NCBI RefSeq assembly: GCF_033097485.1
Contig: NZ_AP028634.1
Span: 1,231,126 to 1,295,125, forward strand
Length of the DNA stretch: 64,000 nucleotides
Direction: 5' to 3'
From: Pyrofollis japonicus
Lineage (GTDB): Archaea; Thermoproteota; Thermoprotei_A; Sulfolobales; Pyrodictiaceae
Below, piece after piece: positions 17,809 through 26,832 of the stretch (positions are counted from its first letter, which is position 1; each line of letters opens with the position of its first letter). The translations under genes were made by a program, and so were the position numbers. The notes beneath the pieces were generated by a model. That model saw only the letters and a list, made by a program, of their open reading frames with translations. It had not been told where the DNA came from and searched no databases.

Positions 17809-19452
17809 CTAGCGCCTCCTGAGCATGATTACCGCTGTAGCTGCTACTGCAACTACTATGGCTGCCGTAGTGGCTAGCATGGCTGCCTTGTTGTCGCTTG
17901 TTGTTCTCGTTGTGCTTGCTTGCTGGCTCTCAGCTACTACTCCTGCGTCGGCGCCTCCGTGCTGGGCTGGCATGGTACTAGCATTCTTCGCCGCTGAGGC
18001 GGTTGTATGGCCGGTCGTGTTCGTCGCTGTGGTTGTTTCTCTGATCGTTGTAACGGTTATCGAAGTTGGTGCTTGCACTGTTATTGTTGTCGTTACTGTG
18101 TGTATTGGTATGGAAGGCAATACTTCCACCTTTATTACACCGTTGGAGAGCCTTGAGAAGCTTATCCTACTAATATTGGTCTCCGTCAACACTATCCTAT
18201 CTGTCAATGTATTGTTTACGAGGAACCTTACACCCTTGCCTACAATTAGCACTTTTGAGACTTTAAGCGCAGTATATCCCCCGAAGAAGGGGTTATCCTT
18301 AACTGTGTCGTAGAATGCTTTAAGCATCTGAAGCGTGCGAGCAGGGTCTCCTCTATACGTTACTGGAGGAAGCTTGACGTGCATCGATGTCTCAAATATA
18401 CCATTCTTCATGGAAGCGCTGGTCTCTATGTAGATTCTTCCATTGGATACGTGAAAGTCCTTTATAAAGAGGGGTATTAGGCTTCTGCCAAAGATGAAGC
18501 CCTCTCCTATGCTACTATACGCGTATAGTGTTGACTCTACCCCGCCGTTGCTCCGTATCTCCATACGATAGTTCACGTTTATTGTCGTGGTATTGGAGAC
18601 GTTATCCCACATAGCTTTCGCAACAGCGTTGTGGCGGATTTCTAGCCGCGTCTCGTTCTTGGCTAGGAGCGCCGAGAAGAAGTCCTGAATGAAGTCTTGT
18701 GGACCGCTGCTCTGCTGGGACAATAGCTTTACTGAGGCATTAAACACTATCTTCGCGGATGAGCCGTTGATCTCTGTCCGTGTCTTTACCCAGGCGTCTG
18801 AGCCTATAGAATTGTTTGTACCGTTTATCTTAATTATTTCGTCCAGCACCATGGGTGACGCATACTCGATATCCACGTTTCCCTTGAGTATTACGATCTC
18901 CTTGTCTAGCAGCATGTATCCCTGCACGTTAAAAGTCGCATTACCTATCTCCACGTAAGGCGTATCCTCCAGGGGCGGCATATAGACGCTCAGCCAACCC
19001 GACATACTGAGCTTCCTAGCCGTATCGTTGACTGGCCTCGTTGAGGCAACAAGATACAGCTTTATGAACGAGGAGGTTTCCCTCATTGACACGTTTGAAG
19101 CTATGCCCTTCTTCTCGATAATCGTTAGGTTGCCTTCATTCACAAGCACGGTCTCTGCTCCAGTAACGACTTGCAACACGCTATGAGACCACGTCTCCTC
19201 GCCAAGGGATGCTAAGGCCTCCATTCTGCTCAGGTTCAACATGACCTCAACGCTCCCGTCACTATGGACTATTAGCAGGGCTTCGTAGGAACCACTTTCA
19301 TCAGTGTTAACAGCTATGCCTATATGCGAGATAATCGGGAGGATCAATAAGAGCAGGGATAGAGCCAATGGGAACATGAGTTTCGACAAATTGCCCCTCT
19401 TGTTTCTTTGCTTCTTGTTCCTTATAAAGAGGACTGTAGATGCCAGGTACAC
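17809..19452 (-). CDS. Large secreted or surface-anchored protein with a Thr/Ser-rich stalk
   Basis: A 547-residue protein. A basic N terminus precedes a hydrophobic signal helix (about residues 25-45). The ectodomain is rich in beta-strand patterns and has many N-x-S/T sites. A Thr/Ser/Ala-rich stretch follows (about 455-520), and a C-terminal membrane helix ends in RRR. This is the plan of crenarchaeal surface proteins attached to the membrane through a glycosylated stalk. The ligand or enzymatic role is unknown. It is divergent from cdvC, with 147 bases between the starts. Confidence 0.7.
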   Translation of the reverse strand: MYLASTVLFIRNKKQRNKRGNLSKLMFPLALSLLLLILPIISHIGIAVNTDESGSYEALLIVHSDGSVEVMLNLSRMEALASLGEETWSHSVLQVVTGAETVLVNEGNLTIIEKKGIASNVSMRETSSFIKLYLVASTRPVNDTARKLSMSGWLSVYMPPLEDTPYVEIGNATFNVQGYMLLDKEIVILKGNVDIEYASPMVLDEIIKINGTNNSIGSDAWVKTRTEINGSSAKIVFNASVKLLSQQSSGPQDFIQDFFSALLAKNETRLEIRHNAVAKAMWDNVSNTTTINVNYRMEIRSNGGVESTLYAYSSIGEGFIFGRSLIPLFIKDFHVSNGRIYIETSASMKNGIFETSMHVKLPPVTYRGDPARTLQMLKAFYDTVKDNPFFGGYTALKVSKVLIVGKGVRFLVNNTLTDRIVLTETNISRISFSRLSNGVIKVEVLPSIPIHTVTTTITVQAPTSITVTTIRETTTATNTTGHTTASAAKNASTMPAQHGGADAGVVAESQQASTTRTTSDNKAAMLATTAAIVVAVAATAVIMLRRR

Positions 19453-19547
19453 AGAGGTATTTATGCTGAATAGCTTCGCGGCATCCTTTCTACGAGTCTA
19501 CGAGAAAGGGGCTTGTTCTTATCCCGTGGGTTATGTGGCCCTTTGCC

Positions 19548-19556
19548 TTAAAAACG
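19548..19556 (+). promoter_or_regulatory. TATA-like box of cdvC
   Basis: CTTAAAAAC lies 44 bases before the TTG start of cdvC and would place transcription start near 19582, leaving a short leader. The divergent surface-protein gene starts at 19452, so the 147-base interval holds promoters for both. Confidence 0.4.
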
Positions 19557-19599
19557 CGGGTATGGGGTGAGTGTAATCTGTCTCTAAGGGAGCTATGGA

Positions 19600-20715
19600 T
19601 TGTCTGCTGGAATCCACAAGCTTGAGGCGATGGCTAGGAGCTATGCGTTAGCAGCTGTTAAGGCTGATCGTGAGGGCAGGATCCAGGAGGCGGTCCAGAA
19701 CTATAAGAAGGCTATCGAGATCCTTACTCGTTTGCTCCAGCTTCGCCCCGATAACCCGCTTGCCCACGTCTATCGCAACATTGTTGAACAGTATAAGCGC
19801 AGGGTTGAGCAGCTCGAGAAGATAGGGGTTCCCGCTACTCCTGCTGAGGCCGAGCAGCTCGAGGACTGGATTGTGACCGAGAAGCCCAAGGTAAGGTTCA
19901 GCGATATAGCTGACTTGGAGCACGCTAAGCAGGCGATAAAGGAGGCAATTATCTACCCGGTTAGGCGCCCCGACCTGTTCCCCCTGGGTTGGCCTCGCGG
20001 GATACTCTTGTTCGGGCCACCGGGCTGCGGTAAGACGATGCTCGCCGCAGCTGTGGCTAACGAGGTTGACGGGGTCTTCTTCAACATAGACGCCGCCACG
20101 ATTATGAGTAAGTGGCTTGGCGAGGCAGAAAAGCGCGTAAAGATGCTCTTCGACAAGGCCCGCGCGGCGGCAAAGAACGGGAAGCCGGCGATAATATTCA
20201 TTGACGAGGTTGACGCGCTCCTAGGCGTCTACGAGAACGAGGTTGGCGGCGAGGTACGCGTCCGCAACCAGTTCCTCAAGGAAATGGACGGGCTACAGGA
20301 TAAGAGCAACAAGCTCCACGTATACGTCATCGCCGCAACCAATAAGCCGTGGAAGCTCGACGAGCCCTTCATAAGGAGGTTCCAGAAGAGGATATTCATA
20401 CCACCGCCCGACAAGGAGGCTAGGCTAGAGATACTTAAGCTCTACACGAAGGGGCTACGCCTCGCACCAGACGTCGACCTCGAGAAGCTCGCCGAGCTAA
20501 CAGAGGGCTACAGCGCGAGCGACATAAAGGACATAGTTATGGAGGCTCATCTCCGCACGATAAGAGAGCTGTTCGAGGAACGCGGAGGAGAAGGAGACCC
20601 CCGGCCCGTCACTATGGAGGACTTCTTGGCCGCGATAAGGTCTCGGAGACCGAGCATAACCCGAGAGATGATAGAGCGGTACCAGAAGTGGTTCGAGAAA
20701 TTCGGGAGCGTCTAG
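19600..20715 (+). CDS. cdvC: Vps4-family AAA+ ATPase CdvC (archaeal ESCRT cell division)
   Basis: A 371-residue protein with an N-terminal MIT domain (about residues 1-75, ARSYALAAVKADREGRIQEA) that binds CdvB-type ESCRT-III tails. One AAA+ module follows: Walker A GPPGCGKT at 139-146, Walker B IIFIDEVDAL, MSKWLGEAEK pore-loop region and arginine fingers in RRFQKR. It closely resembles the Sulfolobus enzyme, which remodels ESCRT-III filaments during cytokinesis. The start is a TTG. CdvA and CdvB are not adjacent, unlike the usual cdvABC operon. Confidence 0.92.
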   Translation: MSAGIHKLEAMARSYALAAVKADREGRIQEAVQNYKKAIEILTRLLQLRPDNPLAHVYRNIVEQYKRRVEQLEKIGVPATPAEAEQLEDWIVTEKPKVRFSDIADLEHAKQAIKEAIIYPVRRPDLFPLGWPRGILLFGPPGCGKTMLAAAVANEVDGVFFNIDAATIMSKWLGEAEKRVKMLFDKARAAAKNGKPAIIFIDEVDALLGVYENEVGGEVRVRNQFLKEMDGLQDKSNKLHVYVIAATNKPWKLDEPFIRRFQKRIFIPPPDKEARLEILKLYTKGLRLAPDVDLEKLAELTEGYSASDIKDIVMEAHLRTIRELFEERGGEGDPRPVTMEDFLAAIRSRRPSITREMIERYQKWFEKFGSV

Positions 20716-21182
20716 CCCTCCTCTCTCCTCGCTGAACTCTTTCTTCTCAACATGGTCCTATACGTTGCCGCTAATAGGGCCAAGCCCGTACCCACAACCA
20801 GCCCTTTCGCGAAGCTCTCTAGCTCCGTGAACGGCGAATCCCCTAGAACCCATTCCCCCACCTGGTACGTGGAGAAGAACGTTGCGAATCCCAGGGCTAG
20901 CCTCCTCCAAGCCTCCTGGAGCAAGCCATACCCGGCAAGGATGCCTGGCACCACATGTGTAATGAATCCGCAGAGGACACAGCCTCCTCCCTGGCCTGTC
21001 GCTGCGCCGGATGCTATGAAGAATATACGGGCAAGTATCCCCGCCACGAATCCTGTAAACGAGCACCGAATAAGGCTCTCCATTACAGGGGCTCTACGAA
21101 CACTTGCCGTAATGCTGCTTATGCTTCTGAAGAGCCTAGTCTGCGGAGCCACTGCTCCTCGGCCCCCTTCTTTAGCTAGCAC
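20712..21182 (-). CDS. Membrane protein, function unknown
   Basis: A 156-residue frame with about three to four membrane segments, beginning near SFTGFVAGILARIFFIASG and including GGGCVLCGFITHVVPGILAGYGLL. The first 33 residues are basic and may be untranslated; a start at 21083 (MESLIRC) is an alternative. Its stop overlaps the cdvC stop in a convergent arrangement. The CVLC pair lies at a membrane boundary. I recognise no family. Confidence 0.55.
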   Translation of the reverse strand: MLAKEGGRGAVAPQTRLFRSISSITASVRRAPVMESLIRCSFTGFVAGILARIFFIASGAATGQGGGCVLCGFITHVVPGILAGYGLLQEAWRRLALGFATFFSTYQVGEWVLGDSPFTELESFAKGLVVGTGLALLAATYRTMLRRKSSARREEG

Positions 21183-21334
21183 GTATAGCGTTAGTGCATG
21201 GGCCCGGCTGACGGGAGATATTACCGTTGGCCCCTTAATTACGCTGCCTGTGCGACTTCTCTCGGGGAGCGCCTAGGCGCTAGGACTAATAACGCCTAAC
21301 AACCTCTACAGGAAGGTAGGGGTGCAGGTGGAGG

Positions 21335-21769
21335 ATGAGATACGCTCTAGGACTTGTAATGGCAGCCGCTATGATCACTGTCATCGGGCTCGCAGTAGCC
21401 GGACACGCTGAGGCAACCAATACGACAACGAACACGACTGTTACAGATATAGTTGCAAAAGCCATGAGTAACCCCAAGGTGGCAATAGCGACCCTTATAC
21501 AGTTCTTGCTTGGATTCGCACTCGGCTACTACAGCGTGAAGATAGCTAGGTACCTCTTAGCCTGGATAGGCGTGATAATACTGGGCTCCCTCCTCTCCGT
21601 CTGGAGCCTCGGCGGAAGCGCCGAGGACATATTGACAAAGATAGGGGCTGAGGCGAAGAAGGTTCTACCGATAGTCAAGGACTTCCTAGCGGCGCTCGGC
21701 ATTTTGACCGTCGGCCCCGTTGCAGTAGGGTTTATACTTGGACTCATAGTCGGGTTCACAAGAAAGTAA
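21335..21769 (+). CDS. Secreted/membrane protein with signal peptide, function unknown
   Basis: A 144-residue protein. A signal-like helix (RYALGLVMAAAMITVIGLAVAG) is followed by a Thr/Asn stretch and then three membrane segments with a short charged loop (LTKIGAEAKKVLPIVKDFLA). GGTAGGGGTG just upstream (21315-21323) serves as ribosome-binding sequence. It is a single gene convergent with the radical SAM-like gene at 21802. I recognise no family. Confidence 0.6.
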   Translation: MRYALGLVMAAAMITVIGLAVAGHAEATNTTTNTTVTDIVAKAMSNPKVAIATLIQFLLGFALGYYSVKIARYLLAWIGVIILGSLLSVWSLGGSAEDILTKIGAEAKKVLPIVKDFLAALGILTVGPVAVGFILGLIVGFTRK

Positions 21770-21801
21770 TGAATACAGATAATAATAGTAGAGGAGGCTG
21801 T

Positions 21802-22944
21802 TCACCAGACCACTGTCTCTCGATGAAGCGCCCTATGCCTCCTGGGTTTTTCCCTACATAGTCTTATCCATGGGTGTTCTGCGCCACAATTCATGCAACG
21901 TGCCATACCCTCGGAGCCCCTCTCGGCTTGTATCCTTATGCCCCAGGGTTTTCGCGACACGAGGGGCTTGCCGCAGCTCCTACAAAGGGTGTCGGTTAAG
22001 GTGTAGCTCTCGTCGCCGTACAGGTACACGTAGTGCTTGCCCTTGTCGCGGAGCTTCTCGACCAGCGAGTACCCCTTGTCCGCTACCTCCTCGCCACCCT
22101 TAACCGGTACAACGTGGACTGCTGCCTCGGGGTAGCGGTCGACTAGCTCAGAAACCATCATGTCTGCCTTCTTGGAGCCGTCGTAGGCCACGTGTATCTC
22201 CACTACGGGGAAGAGGCGGTAGGCCTCCCTTAGCGCCTCGTATACGTGGTCTAGGCGGGGAGGAGTCTCCACTGCTGCGAGGTGCTCGAACACTATGAAG
22301 CTGTAGCCCTTCTCCTTAGCCGCCCTAAGCCTCTCAAGGGATACGAGGCCAGCCGTTCGAGCACCATAGTACTCCGGGGCCTTGTCGCCGAGGACTCGGC
22401 GCAGCATAGAAGGGAGTTCGAGAGCCCAGTCTAGTGCTAAGGGCTCTCCGCCGTCAAGGAGAAAGACGTCGGGCTGTAGTAGGAGGAGCCTCTTAGCCTC
22501 GCCTTCGCCGAACCTTCGGAGCACGAGAGAGCCAGGGTCGGAGTAGGGAGCCCAGCTACAGTAGCTACACCTCCAAGGAGGAACCGGGGCGACAAGGCGG
22601 GCTGCAACACCTCCTGGGCACACGTGGTAGAGAGGAACCTGCTCAACGGGCAGAATACTCATGTAGAGCGCGTGCCACGGGTACTTGTCCCCCGCCACGG
22701 GGTCTATTACGCCGCAGGCCGGCTCCGAGTCGCAACCGATTACACATCTCCTGCACTTCGCCAAGACCGCTGAACGCCCTCCGGGAGCAAACGGTCTAAG
22801 CAGGGAAGGCCGCCTTTCCACGGACCAGGGCAACACATAATGCGGCCACCTATAAGAATCCCGACACATAGGCAGGAGCCCCGAACACGCCGAATTGCTG
22901 CTAACAGGGTTCTCGGACCCGGCAATGGAAATCCCTTTGGCCAC
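21802..22944 (-). CDS. Radical SAM-fold protein with an incomplete cluster motif and a C-terminal zinc ribbon
   Basis: A 380-residue protein. The segment PPWRCSYCSWAP takes the place of the C-x3-C-x2-C motif, but the first cysteine is proline. The next elements of the fold are kept: VFLLDGGEPLAL matches the GGE motif, followed by barrel-like repeats. Early cysteines (CRRCVIGC) and a late pair of C-x-x-C knuckles (CRSCGKPL and CMNCGAEHPW) suggest zinc or an auxiliary cluster. It is related in plan to the 6302-7453 protein. The start is uncertain; a later ATG would drop the first 25 residues. Activity as a true radical SAM enzyme is doubtful. Confidence 0.6.
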   Translation of the reverse strand: MAKGISIAGSENPVSSNSACSGLLPMCRDSYRWPHYVLPWSVERRPSLLRPFAPGGRSAVLAKCRRCVIGCDSEPACGVIDPVAGDKYPWHALYMSILPVEQVPLYHVCPGGVAARLVAPVPPWRCSYCSWAPYSDPGSLVLRRFGEGEAKRLLLLQPDVFLLDGGEPLALDWALELPSMLRRVLGDKAPEYYGARTAGLVSLERLRAAKEKGYSFIVFEHLAAVETPPRLDHVYEALREAYRLFPVVEIHVAYDGSKKADMMVSELVDRYPEAAVHVVPVKGGEEVADKGYSLVEKLRDKGKHYVYLYGDESYTLTDTLCRSCGKPLVSRKPWGIRIQAERGSEGMARCMNCGAEHPWIRLCREKPRRHRALHRETVVW

Positions 22945-23122
22945 AAGGGGGGATGATGGGGATTGGCCTTTGAGGACTCCCCGGGCCGATCCCCGGGGCT
23001 AGGGGATGAGCGAAGAACCCCTTGCTGACCGCCACTACCTTTATCAAAAACACGTTGAGACTGCTGCCTCTGGTACGGGTGGTACGGGCTTCCATACTTG
23101 ACCTGACCCGAGGGTTTCTGCC

Positions 23123-23854
23123 ATGGGCTGGCTTACTGGCAGGGTTGTTCTCGTTACTGGGTCTAGTCGCGGCATTGGCCGCGCCGTGGTGCTTGAGGCT
23201 GCTAGGCGTGGAGCTCGAGGCGTGGTCGTGAACTATGTTTCGAGAAGAGATGCTGCTGAGAAGGTTGCCGAGGAGGCTCGGAGGATTGGGGCCGACGCGG
23301 TTGTCGTAGGCGGTGATGTCTCTAGGTGGGAGGACGCAGAGAGACTCGTGAAGGCAGCCGTAGAGAGATGGGGCCGGCTCGACGTGGTTGTCAACAACGC
23401 GGGTATTCTGCGCCCGAAGCTCTTCGAGGAGATGGCTCCGGGGGACTGGGAGAGGGAGATGGCTGTCAACTTCTTCGGTGCACTCAACGTTGCAAAGGCT
23501 GCCCTGCCGCACCTCACCAAGACCCGGGGAGTCATTGTCAACATCGCCTCTGTTCTCGGGCTACGCCCAGAGCCGTGGGCAAGCCACTACTCGGCCTCAA
23601 AGGCCGCGCTAATAGCGTGGAGCATTGCCGCTGCCAAGGAGCTGGCAGAGAAGGGTGTGAGGGTCATAGCTGTGGCTCCTGGCGGCGTAGACACTGATAT
23701 GGCTAGGGAGTGGGGAGACCTCGACTGGGTAGAGGAGGAGATTCCCCTCAAGAGGCTGGCTAGACCGGAGGAGGTGGCCCGCCTAGTAATGGACGCGGTA
23801 GAGAACCCCTATGTTACCGGCGACGTGCTGACAATAAGCGGAGGCCTACTATAG
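23123..23854 (+). CDS. Short-chain dehydrogenase/reductase, FabG-like
   Basis: A 243-residue SDR with the cofactor motif TGSSRGIG (12-19), NNAG (91-94), the catalytic S143, Y156 and K160 in YSASK, and the C-terminal PGGVDTDM and YVTGDVLTISGG. Length and motifs match classical 3-oxoacyl-ACP reductase or alcohol-type SDRs. N40 and R41-R42 after the second strand suggest NADP(H). The substrate is unknown. It is transcribed alone. Confidence 0.9.
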   Translation: MGWLTGRVVLVTGSSRGIGRAVVLEAARRGARGVVVNYVSRRDAAEKVAEEARRIGADAVVVGGDVSRWEDAERLVKAAVERWGRLDVVVNNAGILRPKLFEEMAPGDWEREMAVNFFGALNVAKAALPHLTKTRGVIVNIASVLGLRPEPWASHYSASKAALIAWSIAAAKELAEKGVRVIAVAPGGVDTDMAREWGDLDWVEEEIPLKRLARPEEVARLVMDAVENPYVTGDVLTISGGLL

Positions 23855-24045
23855 CTGACACATTACGAATACCGTATCTTCTCTGCTCATAGACCGCAAT
23901 AATGCTATGAACTGCGCGAGCTTTGGGCACGTTGCAATAAACAATGCTTAAATATAGGCTGTAGAGTACCGCCCTCCTAGACAAGTAGTGCTCGAACCCT
24001 GGTTTCACGTAGCCATTGTGTTCTTGGAGAGGTGTGGTCTCGGCT

Positions 24046-25077
24046 TTGGAGTTTAGTCTGAACGAGGATCTTCTCCGCAGGCTCGTCATGGAGCCCGGCG
24101 TGTCTGGCTACGAGGAGCCTATTCGCAGGCTCATAGGGTCCGAGATCGACGGGCTCGGAGAGGCGTGGGTTGACGACGTGGGTAACCTGTTTCTCGACCT
24201 AGGCGGCGAGGGAGACACCGTTCTTATCGCTGCGCACATGGACGAGCTAGGCCTGGTGATAACCAGTATCTTCGATGACGGTTTGCTGGCTTTCCGCAAG
24301 CTCGGCGGGATAGATGACCGTGTCCTCCCGAGCCAGCACGTAGTGGTGCTTGGCTCCAAGGGGCCCGTGGAGGGCGTTATCGGGCTCGAGCCTCCCCATC
24401 TCCAGCTAGAGAAGGAGCCCAAGGTTGTGCCTTGGCACCAGTTGAGGATAGACGTTGGTGCTTCGAGCAGGGAGGAGGTGGAGGAGCTCGGTATCCGCGT
24501 GCTCGACCCCGTTGTGCCTAAGAAGCACTGGACCCGGCTAGCCGGGGGCAGGTTCTTTGCGAGCCGGGGCTTCGATGACCGAGCAGGAGTCTACGTGCTC
24601 GTAGAGCTAGCAAGGCTCGTAGCAAGGGGCTCCGTGAGGCCCAGGCACCACGTGGTACTGGCATGGACTGTTCAGGAGGAGCTAGGGCTTCGGGGAGCCC
24701 TCGCGATAGCTGCGCGCCTAAAGCCAAAATACTTCATAGCAGTAGATACGATGGCTTGCTGCCGCCCAGAGATAACGGGGCCAGCGAGGCCCGGCAACGG
24801 GCCAGTCATAAGGGCGCTCGACAACGCCTATGTAGCGGACTGGGGGCTCGTCAGGAGGGCTAAGGAGGTTGCCGAGGAGGAGGGAATCCCGTACCAGTTA
24901 GCGAGCGCAGGGGGAGGCACGGACGCAGCAGCATTCATGAGGGCAGGAGTACGCTCGGTAGCAATAGTGATGCCGGTCAAGTATGGACACACAACAGTCG
25001 AGACAATAGCGCGGAGCGATATAGAGGACACAGTAAAGCTCCTAGCCAAGCTGCTTGAGAAGGGTCTCGTAGAGTAG
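24046..25077 (+). CDS. M42-family aminopeptidase (tetrahedral aminopeptidase type)
   Basis: I favour the TTG at 24046, about ten bases after GGAGAGGTG; the frame is open from 24016. The protein has the M42 metal and catalytic sites: AAHMDELGLV, FDDRAGVYVLVE, the glutamates in VQEELGLRGA, VDT and GGGTDAAAF, and HTTVE near the end. Such enzymes form dodecameric tetrahedra and trim peptides from the N terminus. The family is cobalt- or zinc-dependent and typical of hyperthermophiles. The length is normal. Confidence 0.88.
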   Translation: MEFSLNEDLLRRLVMEPGVSGYEEPIRRLIGSEIDGLGEAWVDDVGNLFLDLGGEGDTVLIAAHMDELGLVITSIFDDGLLAFRKLGGIDDRVLPSQHVVVLGSKGPVEGVIGLEPPHLQLEKEPKVVPWHQLRIDVGASSREEVEELGIRVLDPVVPKKHWTRLAGGRFFASRGFDDRAGVYVLVELARLVARGSVRPRHHVVLAWTVQEELGLRGALAIAARLKPKYFIAVDTMACCRPEITGPARPGNGPVIRALDNAYVADWGLVRRAKEVAEEEGIPYQLASAGGGTDAAAFMRAGVRSVAIVMPVKYGHTTVETIARSDIEDTVKLLAKLLEKGLVE

Positions 25078-25217
25078 CTAGAGTAGCTCATTACTTTGTA
25101 TAAAGAGTTATGTGATCTTATATAGGGTTTTATATACTAGCAAGGACGTTTTATATTCTTTAACAGCGTTAACTATTTTGAAGAGCTTCTCATACAGTTC
25201 CTTGGAGGCTGATTTAC

Positions 25218-26297
25218 ATGGTTTACGACGTTGTGGCTTATCCTCGTCTCCCGTCGGCCGCGCTCCACGTTCTAGAGGGTCTTCGCTACCAGATGTTTCA
25301 TTATGGCGAGGAGGATGCTTTACGAGAGTTCTTGCGAAGAGTGGGAGCCCGAGTACTTATCCGCGTAGGGCTGCCAGTTAACCGGGAGCTGCTCGGGGAG
25401 GCTAAAGGGCTCGAACTAGTGATTACGCGGACGAGTGGCCTTGACGGCATCGATGTGGGGGCCGCGGAGGAGAAGGGGGTATGTGTGACGAATCAGCCGG
25501 AGGTCATTGCTGAGGCTGTTGCTGAGCACGCGCTGGGCCTGGCGATTGCCGCGGCGAAGCTCCTCGTGGCTGGGCACAGCTACGTGGTTAGCGGTGAGTG
25601 GGCTAGGCAGGGCTGGCCTAGGTGGTGGCGGCCCCGCTTACTCTATGGTAGGAGGCTCGGCCTCCTGGGCATGGGGCGTATCGCCTCCCTCGTGGCTCAG
25701 AAGTTCCGAGCCGCGCTCGGCGTAAGGGAGATATATTATTGGTCTAGGCGGCGTAAGCCTGAGCTAGAAGTAGTTCTTGGCGCGAGGAGGCTGAGCCTAG
25801 AAGAACTATTCGAGCGCTCCGAGATACTCGTAGCAGCCCTGCCATGCACCGATGAGACCCGGGGCCTCGTCACGCTAGACCTTCTCGAGAAGCTGCCTAG
25901 GAACGCAATCTTCGTCAACGTGGGGCGCGGCTGCGTTGTTGAAGAGGGTGCGCTTGAGAAGCTCTTGGAGCGGAGAAGCGATATCAGGGTAGCACTCGAT
26001 GTCTACGAGGAAGAGCCCGTACCGCCCGAGCACCCCTTGGTAAATCAGTACCAGGGCGGCGATAGAGCTGTATTCACGCCACACATAGCCGGCTACTCGG
26101 AGGAATCAATGATAGCCACCGCTATCCTTGCAGCCATGCAGGCCCGCCGCTACCTCGAAAAAGGCTGCGTATGGAACCCTGCGACAAAGAACTGCAAACA
26201 GTGCACAGACTCACCGCCGACACTAGATGAGGCGATAAGGCTAGCCCGCAACATGCTTCAAAGAGATTCGAAACACCTGCAGCGACCACCAGACTAG
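25218..26297 (+). CDS. D-isomer-specific 2-hydroxyacid dehydrogenase family protein
   Basis: A 359-residue protein with the family triad: arginine in VNVGRG, glutamate in DVYEEEP and histidine in TPHIAGYS. The dinucleotide site reads GLLGMGRIASLVA. Homologues include phosphoglycerate, glyoxylate/hydroxypyruvate and phosphonate dehydrogenases; which one applies cannot be told. A C-terminal extension of about 50 residues carries three cysteines (CVWNPATKNCKQC) and is not usual. An AT-rich element TTTTATATA near 25127-25135 is a likely promoter. Confidence 0.85.
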   Translation: MVYDVVAYPRLPSAALHVLEGLRYQMFHYGEEDALREFLRRVGARVLIRVGLPVNRELLGEAKGLELVITRTSGLDGIDVGAAEEKGVCVTNQPEVIAEAVAEHALGLAIAAAKLLVAGHSYVVSGEWARQGWPRWWRPRLLYGRRLGLLGMGRIASLVAQKFRAALGVREIYYWSRRRKPELEVVLGARRLSLEELFERSEILVAALPCTDETRGLVTLDLLEKLPRNAIFVNVGRGCVVEEGALEKLLERRSDIRVALDVYEEEPVPPEHPLVNQYQGGDRAVFTPHIAGYSEESMIATAILAAMQARRYLEKGCVWNPATKNCKQCTDSPPTLDEAIRLARNMLQRDSKHLQRPPD

Positions 26298-26352
26298 GAA
26301 AATTCTTTTACAGTCTTCGCAAAGACTATTGTGTAATGTTTTAGCACTAGAG

Positions 26353-26658
26353 TTATTCATCATCTTTCTGTCCCGTTTTGGGTGGCAGGAGCAGCGAGGG
26401 GCACTCCATGCAGCCTTTGTCTAGGTGGCCTCGGTGTATGCAGCACGTTGCTAGTGGTAGGCGATCTCTACCTCTCAACTCAACGAGGAGGTAATCGCCG
26501 ACGAGCTTGGCTTCGGCATAGCCGGGTTCTCGAACAAGGTTTCCGAGTCTTATCCTGTACTCTTTGCCACGGTATGTGATGAGGAGCTGGGCCTCATAGA
26601 GGCCGCTTGGCTTCTTTTCTGCCTTCTCTATTCTTGCGACTACGTGTTCTTGCACCAT
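26353..26658 (-). CDS. Small protein with a cysteine-rich C terminus, function unknown
   Basis: A 101-residue protein with a beta-rich core (YEAQLLITYRGKEYRIRLGNL) and a C-terminal CCIHRGHLDKGCMEC cluster that could bind zinc. I recognise no family. It is single and divergent from the PadR operon, with 174 bases between the starts. Confidence 0.55.
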   Translation of the reverse strand: MVQEHVVARIEKAEKKPSGLYEAQLLITYRGKEYRIRLGNLVREPGYAEAKLVGDYLLVELRGRDRLPLATCCIHRGHLDKGCMECPSLLLPPKTGQKDDE

Positions 26659-26788
26659 GTACGCAACCCCTCTCTAGCCCGAGTTGTTAATATAGTGATA
26701 ATTGTGCATTTATCTTATTTTGTCCGTACAAGTACGTGATATACAGAGGAGCCTTGACGGGGAGGAGGCCGGGGCAGGAACCGTTGGG

Positions 26789-26822
26789 AATAAAATAGGG
26801 GAATAGATGTATCGGCCCGATA
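26789..26822 (+). promoter_or_regulatory. TATA-like box and palindromic operator of the PadR operon
   Basis: AATAAAATA at 26789-26797 is a TATA-like box. A perfect palindrome with six-base arms, TATCGG and CCGATA around one C, lies at 26810-26822, just before the GTG start of the PadR gene at 26833. PadR regulators often repress their own operon through a dyad over the transcription start, so this is the likely operator. The functional link is inferred. Confidence 0.5.
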
Positions 26823-26832
26823 TATCGGGGTC

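Noticed and set aside
17825-18313. A 162-codon frame on the plus strand, opposite the surface protein stalk
   Set aside because: Its valine- and alanine-rich repeats are the antisense reading of the Thr/Ser-rich stalk, not a real membrane protein.
22901-23512. A 203-codon open frame on the minus strand, opposite the start of the SDR gene
   Set aside because: It is antisense to a well-supported SDR, has no recognisable domain and a composition typical of shadow frames in GC-rich coding DNA.
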